Below are positions 6,671 through 12,799 of a DNA stretch of 17,169 bases, piece by piece. A program made the position numbers and the translations under genes. This stretch comes from Prevotellaceae bacterium UBA1743 (GTDB lineage Bacteria; Bacteroidota; Bacteroidia; Bacteroidales; Bacteroidaceae), in contig DCHV01000008.1 in the NCBI GenBank assembly GCA_002314945.1, forward strand, positions 827 through 17,995. Direction: 5' to 3'. The first letter of the stretch is position 1. Each line of letters starts with the position of its first letter. The notes below the pieces were generated by a model. The model searched no databases. It saw nothing but the letters and a program-made list of their open reading frames with translations, and was not told the DNA's origin.

Positions 6671-7486
6671 ATGGGCAAGACAGGAGAATACATCCAGCGA
6701 ATAGAGATAGATTGGCTATGGAGCGGCCAACGGCATATCGATTGGACATTACGCCCCGACGTGAACATTCTGAGCGGAGTAAACGGAGTGGGAAAATCGA
6801 CCATTCTGAATCGTGTCATCCGTCAGTTGCTCAGTATCAGCAAACTGGAACGGGACTTGGCAGGCGTGAAACTCACCTTCTACCCTGCCGATAGTACTTC
6901 GGTGGATTTCAATGTGGTGCGTTCCTTCGACAGACCTGTTCTTTCAGGCGAGATGCTGAACAAAATGACAGACCATCAGTTGCAGACCGAACTGGACTTC
7001 ACCTTGTATCAGTTGCAACGTGATTATCTGGATTGGCAGGTCAACCTGAGCAACCGCATGGTGGAACTTTTCACCAATCAAGATCCCGAGGCACAGGAGA
7101 AAGCACATCGGATTGCCAACGAGAAGACTCATTTCCAGGACATCGTGGATGACCTGTTTCGCGAAACGGGCAAAAAGATACGACGTGACAAGAACGAAAT
7201 CTATTTCGATTCCTTGGGCGAAATAATAGAACCCTACAAACTCTCCAGCGGAGAGAAGCAGATGCTCATCATCCTGCTCTCGGTCCTCACTCAGAACCAC
7301 CAGCCCTACGTCCTCTTCATGGACGAGCCAGAGGTGAGCCTGCATATCGAGTGGCAACAGAGGTTGATAGGATTGGTACGCGATTTGAACCCCCATGCAC
7401 AAATTATACTTACGACTCACAGCCCTGCCGTGATCATGGACGGATGGCAGGATTGTGTGACGGATGTGGAAGATATCGTTTCCTGA
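6671..7486 (+). CDS. Compact AAA/ABC-type ATPase, PARIS AriA-like candidate
   Basis: A 271-residue ATPase of the SMC/ABC-like AAA_15/AAA_21 group. Seen: Walker A GVNGVGKST (36-44), ABC-type signature LSSGEKQ (191-197), Walker B YVLFMDEPE with catalytic E219, and the H-loop TTHSPAV (H250). The segment between Walker A and the signature (about 45-190) is a helical insert rich in charged and Gln residues. No membrane segments and no partner permease, so it is not a transporter. It overlaps the downstream DUF4435 gene by one base (TGATG), indicating translational coupling. ATPase plus DUF4435 is the arrangement of AriA-AriB of the PARIS phage-defence system, where the ATPase holds the toxic Toprim nuclease inactive until triggered. 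This copy is smaller than the AriA proteins I recall. It could instead be a conserved Bacteroidales pair with a non-defence role. Confidence 0.85.
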   Translation: MGKTGEYIQRIEIDWLWSGQRHIDWTLRPDVNILSGVNGVGKSTILNRVIRQLLSISKLERDLAGVKLTFYPADSTSVDFNVVRSFDRPVLSGEMLNKMTDHQLQTELDFTLYQLQRDYLDWQVNLSNRMVELFTNQDPEAQEKAHRIANEKTHFQDIVDDLFRETGKKIRRDKNEIYFDSLGEIIEPYKLSSGEKQMLIILLSVLTQNHQPYVLFMDEPEVSLHIEWQQRLIGLVRDLNPHAQIILTTHSPAVIMDGWQDCVTDVEDIVS

Positions 7487-8493
7487 TGCCAAAGAGACTG
7501 CAAGATAACCTGAACAGCCAGTACATCGCGTCTGCCAACCGCCTCATGCCGAAGAAGGCACGTCGCAGGGTAGTGGCATACGTGGAGAGTTACGATGACA
7601 TCTATTTCTGGCGCAATGTGCTACAGGAATTCGAGACGGAATCTCTCTATTTCGAGGTGATGTTACCCAGTCGCACCTCCTTGGGACGTGGCAAGAAGAT
7701 GGTTCTGATGAATCAGTTGGGGAAAGGCCTGGGCGAATACATGATTGCCTGTGTAGATGCCGACTACGACTGGCTGATGCAGGGATGTACCGAGGTTAGT
7801 CGCATGGTGTGTGAGAATCCCTACATCCTGCACACCTACGTATATGCTATCGAGAATTACCAATGCTATGCTCCTGCATTACATACCGTATGCGTGATGA
7901 GTACGCTCAACGATCGCCAAGTCATCGACCTGGAAGCGTTTATGAAGGAATTCAGCAGCCTCATCTGGCCTCTCTTTGTGTGGAGCGTATGGTGTTACCG
8001 GCATGAAAAGCAGCAGATATTCGGCATCATGGAATTCTCCGACACGGTAGCTTTCCGCGACATCAATGTACATCATCCGGAATACACGTTGGACTACGTA
8101 CGTAATCGCGTAAACCATAAGATAAACTGGCTGCAGCATACTTTTCCTCAGGGACGCAGCTCCTATGCTCCCCTGCGACAGGAATTGCTCGATATGGGGA
8201 TCACTCCCGAAACCTGCTACCTCTATATGCGAGGACACACTTTGCTGGAGAATGTGACGATGCCTTTGATTGGCCCTATCTGCACGCTATTGAGGAAAGA
8301 ACGAGAGCACGAAATCACCCGTCTCGGAGGGCACAGCCAACATACTCAGAACGAGTTGGCATGTTACGAGCATAGCCAATGTGCCGTAGATGTAATGTTG
8401 AGGAAATCCGACGGATTCAAGAATTCACCTCCCTATCAATGGTTGAGGGAAGATATCATGCGTTTGATAGGCGAAGACGGTTTGCAGAAATAA
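7486..8493 (+). CDS. DUF4435 (Toprim-like) protein, PARIS AriB-like candidate
   Basis: A 335-residue DUF4435 protein. The Toprim-type acidic pattern is visible: VAYVESYDD (E34, D38), then IACVDADYDWL (D91, D93), then YAIENYQ (E123); these would bind a divalent metal for nucleic-acid cleavage. In PARIS, the DUF4435 subunit AriB is a tRNA-cleaving effector released from the ATPase AriA. The start at 7486 is preferred over an in-frame ATG at 7351 because the latter lies inside the ATPase gene, whereas 7486 overlaps the ATPase stop as TGATG. The C-terminal half (about 140-335) has no recognised motif. The last 58 bp overlap the 3' end of trkA on the other strand. Family membership is solid; nuclease activity and a defence role are inference. 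Confidence 0.82.
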   Translation: MPKRLQDNLNSQYIASANRLMPKKARRRVVAYVESYDDIYFWRNVLQEFETESLYFEVMLPSRTSLGRGKKMVLMNQLGKGLGEYMIACVDADYDWLMQGCTEVSRMVCENPYILHTYVYAIENYQCYAPALHTVCVMSTLNDRQVIDLEAFMKEFSSLIWPLFVWSVWCYRHEKQQIFGIMEFSDTVAFRDINVHHPEYTLDYVRNRVNHKINWLQHTFPQGRSSYAPLRQELLDMGITPETCYLYMRGHTLLENVTMPLIGPICTLLRKEREHEITRLGGHSQHTQNELACYEHSQCAVDVMLRKSDGFKNSPPYQWLREDIMRLIGEDGLQK

Positions 8494-9830
8494 CGATCCA
8501 GTTTCTTGTTGAGCGTACCGGTACTGAATACGACCACGCTATCCCCTGGCTGAATGAGTGTCTGACCTGTAATCAGTTGTCCTACTCCATCACGTACCAG
8601 ACCTCCCAACGCCACTCCCGTAGGCAAATGCAGGTCCTTTACAGGACTCTGTGTCACTAAGCTATCCTCCCCCGCAATAAACTCGGCCACATCGGCATTG
8701 GCAATAGCCAGACATTTCACATTAGCCACATCCGTGTTGAGCATCATCTGAAAGATATGGCTGGCTGCAATCGTCTTCTTGTTGATAATGGTGCCAATAT
8801 CCAATTTCTCGGCCAAGGCCACATAATCCATATTCTCCACCATAGCCACAGTCTTACGCACCCCCATACGCTTTGCTGCCAGACAAGCCAATATATTTGT
8901 CTCTGTATCAGGTGTCAGGGCGGCAAAGGCTTGCATATCACGAATTCCCTCGTCCATCAGCAGACTTGTATCACGTGCATCCCCCTGTACGATACTCACA
9001 TCATCGTTGCCCAGCACCTCCCTCATACGCAGGCATTCATCCTCATCCTTCTCGATTATCTTCAGGTTGATGTAATCCGGTTTGTCCTGTGCCACGTGGA
9101 GGGTAATCTTTCCTCCGCCCATCACCATCACATCCCTCACATCGGCATAATTCTCTTTGCCTACCTGAGTACGAATCGTGGAAATATGTTTCTTTGTCGT
9201 CATGAAATACACGATATCCCCGCTCAGGAGCATATCGTTACCACCAGGGATAATGGTTTGGTCATCTCGTTTGATGGCCACGATGTGATAGGGTGTTTCC
9301 GCACGACACAACTGGCGTAGTGGAATATCGAGGATGCGTGCCTCGTCACGCAGTTTGATGCCCAGCATGATGAGGGCTCCCCCATGTACTTCCCAATACT
9401 GCCTCACCCAGGAACGTTTGATTCCCTCTATGATTTCGCGCGAAGCCAAGTTCTCGGGATAGATGAGCGAGTCGATTCCCATAGTCCGGAACAGGGTTTG
9501 ATACTCCTGTTGCATATACTCGGCATTATCCACCCTCGCCACCGTCTTCTTGGCCCCCAACGTGTGAGCCAAGAGACAACAGGTGATGTTGCATGTTTCG
9601 TGGGGAGTCACGGCAATGAACAGATCGGAATGTTGCACACCAGCCTCTTTCAGTCCCGCTATACTGGTAGGAGCCACATTGAGTGTCAGCAAGTCCAGGT
9701 CGCCCCGACCTGACAAAGCCTCGGTCTTTTCCTCGTTCTCGTCGATCAGGACAATATCCTGATTTTCCTTGGAGAGTAGTTCCGCCAGATGAGTGCCTAC
9801 TGCTCCGGCTCCTGCAATGACTATCTTCAT
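8436..9830 (-). CDS. trkA: Trk potassium transport system regulatory protein TrkA
   Basis: TrkA is the cytoplasmic NAD(H)/nucleotide-binding RCK subunit that gates a TrkH-type K+ channel. The 464-residue protein has two tandem RCK_N/RCK_C units. The first Rossmann motif is GAGAVG (7-12) with D30 ending the second strand; the second begins VMVMGGGKI (234-242). Each is followed by a C-terminal RCK_C domain (around 140-220 and 375-455). It starts 18 bp after the dxs stop and is probably in the same transcript. The final residues CKPSSPIKRMISSLNH lie antisense to the end of the DUF4435 gene and look like an extension beyond the usual end. No trkH follows, so its channel partner must be encoded elsewhere. 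Confidence 0.95.
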   Translation of the reverse strand: MKIVIAGAGAVGTHLAELLSKENQDIVLIDENEEKTEALSGRGDLDLLTLNVAPTSIAGLKEAGVQHSDLFIAVTPHETCNITCCLLAHTLGAKKTVARVDNAEYMQQEYQTLFRTMGIDSLIYPENLASREIIEGIKRSWVRQYWEVHGGALIMLGIKLRDEARILDIPLRQLCRAETPYHIVAIKRDDQTIIPGGNDMLLSGDIVYFMTTKKHISTIRTQVGKENYADVRDVMVMGGGKITLHVAQDKPDYINLKIIEKDEDECLRMREVLGNDDVSIVQGDARDTSLLMDEGIRDMQAFAALTPDTETNILACLAAKRMGVRKTVAMVENMDYVALAEKLDIGTIINKKTIAASHIFQMMLNTDVANVKCLAIANADVAEFIAGEDSLVTQSPVKDLHLPTGVALGGLVRDGVGQLITGQTLIQPGDSVVVFSTGTLNKKLDRYFCKPSSPIKRMISSLNH

Positions 9831-9848
9831 GTGGTATATTTTGTTGGG

Positions 9849-11741
9849 TTAGGGTTTACATACTCGGATGGCCTCCAAGATGGCCTCTTCGTCCATCCCT
9901 ACGATATGGTACAATTCCTCGGGAGTGCCATGTTCCACGAATGAGTCGGGCAGACCCAGGCATTTCACCTCAGGATGAAGGCCGTGAGCTGCCATATATT
10001 CCATTACAGCACTTCCCAAGCCTCCATGGATTGTTCCGTCCTCGATCGTGATGATGTGGGAAAAACGGGTACCTGCCTCGTGCAGGATGTCCTCGTCGAT
10101 AGGCTTCAGGAAACGCATATCATAATGCGCCACGCTTATACCCGATGCCTTGGCGATGGCTTTGGCAACGACATTACCCACAGGCCCAATGGAGAGAACA
10201 GCCACATCAGTTCCGTCGCACAGACGACGTCCCTTTCCTACTGGCACTTCCTGCATGGGACAGCGCCAATCGGGGCACACACCACGTCCTCGGGGATAGC
10301 GGATTACAAAGGGGCCCTTGTCGGGAGTCTGAGCCGTGAACATCAGGTGTCTCAACTCATGTTCATCCATCGGAGAAGCAATCGTCAGATGGGGGATAGG
10401 ACGCAGGGCTGCCATGTCGAATGCTCCATGATGCGTAGCCCCATCTTCTCCTACGATACCCGCACGATCCAGGCACAGCACCATATTCAGGCGGCTGATG
10501 GCCACATCGTGGATGATATTGTCGTAGGCACGCTGGGAGAAGGCTGAATAGATATTGCAGAAGGGCAACAATCCCTCTCGTGCCATACCGCTGGAGAACG
10601 TCACGGCATGTCCTTCTGCGATGCCCACATCGAATGTACGATCCGGCATTTCCTTCATCATGATGTTCAGGCTGCAACCAGTAGGCATAGCTGGAGTTAC
10701 ACCCACGATACGTTCGTTCTTCCGTGCCAGTTCCAACAATGTTTCCCCAAAGACAGTCTGGTACTTTGGTGGGAGTCCTTCTGTTTCTGTACCGAGGCAT
10801 TCCCCCGTATCGGCATCGAATTTCCCTGGTGCGTGATACAGGGTGGGATTCTGTTCTGCAGGAGCAAACCCCTTTCCTTTCACCGTGTGAATATGCAGGA
10901 GCCGCGGACCTTTCATATCGCGGATGCTTCGGAGTGTCTTTACCAGTTGCACTACATTATGTCCGTCATTCGGACCGAAATAGCGAATATCCAATCCCTC
11001 GAAAATATTCCGTTGGTTGGTAAGCAACGATTTCAGGGAATTATTGAAGCGGATGAGACGCTTTCTGCGGTTATCGTCGAGCAATCCCCATTTGTACAAC
11101 ATCAAGGAGAGACGATAGCGGAGCGTGTTGTAGGTACTACTGGTGTGCAGATGATGCAGATATTCCTTCATACCGCCCACGCTACGGTCTATGCTCATAT
11201 TGTTGTCGTTCAGGATAATCAGGAGATTGTTTGGTGTACTGCTTGCATTATTCAAGCCTTCGAAAGCCAGACCTCCGCTCATACTTCCGTCGCCTATCAC
11301 AGCTACTACATGCCGATTCTCCTCCCCTTTCTGATGGGCTGCGACAGCCATTCCCAAGGCAGCAGAGATACTGTTGGAAGCATGTCCGCTGGTGATGGTG
11401 TCATACTCACTCTCCTCGGGAGAGGGGAATGGACCGAGCCCTTTCAGATGACGATAGGTGGAGAACGCCTCGCGCCTCCCCGTCAGAATCTTGTGTCCAC
11501 CCGCCTGATGCCCCACATCCCACACAATACGATCGTAGGGCGTATCGAAGACATAATGGAGGGCCACAGTCAGTTCCACCACGCCAAGGCTGCTGGCGAA
11601 ATGACCTGGATTATCCGACAATTCGTTGATCAGCGTCTGGCGTAATTCCTCACACACTTGCGGCAAATCCCCAAGTGGGAGTTTGCGCAGATCAGCGGGT
11701 ATTTGTATTTGATTCAACAGCGACTGTTGTGTATTTTTCAC
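9849..11741 (-). CDS. dxs: 1-deoxy-D-xylulose-5-phosphate synthase
   Basis: Dxs condenses pyruvate and glyceraldehyde 3-phosphate to 1-deoxyxylulose 5-phosphate using thiamine diphosphate, the first step of the MEP isoprenoid route and a source for thiamine and pyridoxal. The 630-residue length is normal. Seen: SSLGVVELTVALHYVF (50-65), the ThDP/Mg motif GDGSMSGG (150-157) with NDNNMSI (178-184), and the catalytic Glu E376 in GIAEGHAVTF. One oddity: the segment usually written GHQAYxHK reads GHQAGGHK here (78-84), a Tyr to Gly change confirmed in the codons. The gene starts near a -7 box shared across a short divergent gap with the GSCFA gene, and trkA follows 18 bp downstream. Confidence 0.97.
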   Translation of the reverse strand: MKNTQQSLLNQIQIPADLRKLPLGDLPQVCEELRQTLINELSDNPGHFASSLGVVELTVALHYVFDTPYDRIVWDVGHQAGGHKILTGRREAFSTYRHLKGLGPFPSPEESEYDTITSGHASNSISAALGMAVAAHQKGEENRHVVAVIGDGSMSGGLAFEGLNNASSTPNNLLIILNDNNMSIDRSVGGMKEYLHHLHTSSTYNTLRYRLSLMLYKWGLLDDNRRKRLIRFNNSLKSLLTNQRNIFEGLDIRYFGPNDGHNVVQLVKTLRSIRDMKGPRLLHIHTVKGKGFAPAEQNPTLYHAPGKFDADTGECLGTETEGLPPKYQTVFGETLLELARKNERIVGVTPAMPTGCSLNIMMKEMPDRTFDVGIAEGHAVTFSSGMAREGLLPFCNIYSAFSQRAYDNIIHDVAISRLNMVLCLDRAGIVGEDGATHHGAFDMAALRPIPHLTIASPMDEHELRHLMFTAQTPDKGPFVIRYPRGRGVCPDWRCPMQEVPVGKGRRLCDGTDVAVLSIGPVGNVVAKAIAKASGISVAHYDMRFLKPIDEDILHEAGTRFSHIITIEDGTIHGGLGSAVMEYMAAHGLHPEVKCLGLPDSFVEHGTPEELYHIVGMDEEAILEAIRVCKP

Positions 11742-11764
11742 ATTTAAATGCTTTTTTCAGAATG

Positions 11765-11772
11765 CAAAAGTA
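11765..11772 (-). promoter_or_regulatory. -7 box of dxs promoter
   Basis: On the minus strand TACTTTTG (11772-11765) fits TAnnTTTG and lies 23 bp before the dxs ATG. No convincing TTTG 20 bp further upstream. It is 21 bp from the -7 box of the divergent gene, so polymerases at the two promoters would compete for space. Confidence 0.5.
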
Positions 11773-11793
11773 CATATATTTGGTGGAAGTTCG

Positions 11794-11801
11794 TAATTTT
11801 G
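11794..11801 (+). promoter_or_regulatory. -7 box of GSCFA-murF-alr promoter
   Basis: TAATTTTG (11794-11801) fits TAnnTTTG, 31 bp before the GSCFA start codon. A TTTG at 11779-11782 is too close (11 bp) to act as its -33 box. Assignment rests on the -7 match and location in the 91-bp divergent gap. Confidence 0.45.
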
Positions 11802-11832
11802 TGAAATAAAAAACACACATTCGTCACGAAGG

Positions 11833-12783
11833 ATGAGTTCTGAAGTATCTTTTCGCACTCAGGTGGACATTCCCTCCTGGCCACAACCGCTCCAGGTAAG
11901 CGACAGGATGGTATTCCTCGGATCGTGCTTTGCAGAATACATTGGCAACCGTTTCCGCGAGTACGGATTGGATGCAATGGTCTGTCCAGTAGGAGTGCTC
12001 TACAACCCAGAAAGCATCCGTCAGGTGATACTCCAGGCTCTGCATCCCTCCCCGCTTCCTCTCTTTCCCCATGCCGGGGAATGGCATTGCTGGCTCACAG
12101 GCACCTTGCTCGGAGGCAAGGACATGGCAGAATGCCGTCAGTCGGTGGAAGGTGCCTTCCTCATGCTCGGACAAGCGTTGCGCGAGGCGGACCATGTATT
12201 CCTCACCCTTGGCACGAATGTCAGTTACCGGTTGAAGAGCAACGGCCTGACCGTTTCCAACTGCCACAAGTGCCCCCAGTCGCTTTTCGACGAGCATACG
12301 TTGGACATCACCCATTGCACAGACGCACTTCGGCAGATAGTAGAGACACTTGTCGCAGAGAATCCTCGGGTGCATATTCATTTCACCGTGAGCCCCTACC
12401 GATATGCCAAGTACGGTTTTCACCGGAGCCAGTTGGCCAAGGCCACCCTGCTGCTGTCCGCCGACACGATATGTACAGAGAGGCCAGACATCTGCACCTA
12501 CTTCCCTGCCTACGAGATTGTGATGGACGAATTGCGCGACTACCGCTTCTACAACAGCGACATGCTTCACCCCAGCTCCGTGGCCGTGGACTATATCTGG
12601 CAGCGCATCACCGAGTGTTGTATGAGCCCTGCATTCAGGGAGTATCTGACCGACTACGAGCCCATTCGCCGAGCTCGTATGCATCGTCCCACCGATGCAG
12701 CCTCCCCCCAATATCAGGCTTTCCTGCAGAAGATTGCTCAGCAGGAGACACAGGTCAGAAGGAAATACCATATCGAAGCATAA
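11833..12783 (+). CDS. GSCFA domain-containing protein (SGNH hydrolase-like)
   Basis: A 316-residue GSCFA-family protein, named for its GSCFA motif, present here at residues 30-34 (VFLGSCFAEYIG). Other conserved segments are CPVGVLYNPES (51-61), FLTLGTNVSYR (123-133), FTVSPYRY (184-191), YFPAYEIVMDELRDYRFY (223-240) and the DMLHPSSVAVDYIW block (243-256) holding a likely catalytic His. This layout is that of an SGNH/GDSL-like esterase fold, but no substrate is established. No signal peptide is seen, so it is probably cytoplasmic. It is followed after 16 bp by the MurF-Alr fusion gene, a conserved Bacteroidota pairing that suggests a cell-envelope role, perhaps deacylating or acylating a wall-related compound; that is inference. 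Confidence 0.9.
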   Translation: MSSEVSFRTQVDIPSWPQPLQVSDRMVFLGSCFAEYIGNRFREYGLDAMVCPVGVLYNPESIRQVILQALHPSPLPLFPHAGEWHCWLTGTLLGGKDMAECRQSVEGAFLMLGQALREADHVFLTLGTNVSYRLKSNGLTVSNCHKCPQSLFDEHTLDITHCTDALRQIVETLVAENPRVHIHFTVSPYRYAKYGFHRSQLAKATLLLSADTICTERPDICTYFPAYEIVMDELRDYRFYNSDMLHPSSVAVDYIWQRITECCMSPAFREYLTDYEPIRRARMHRPTDAASPQYQAFLQKIAQQETQVRRKYHIEA

Positions 12784-12799
12784 CAATCTACTATTCCAC

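Noticed and set aside
7351..7485. Upstream in-frame extension of the DUF4435 gene
   Set aside because: It lies wholly inside the ATPase coding region; the TGATG overlap start at 7486 fits an operon.
6671..7486. ABC transporter ATP-binding subunit
   Set aside because: ABC motifs are present, but there is no permease partner, the fold order fits AAA_15/AAA_21, and the neighbour is DUF4435.
10608..11645. 345-residue plus-strand ORF opposite dxs
   Set aside because: Antisense shadow of the strongly conserved dxs gene; no motifs.
12695..12799. Upstream in-frame extension of murF-alr
   Set aside because: It overlaps the end of the GSCFA gene in another frame; MSYTISSI at 12800 is the natural MurF start.
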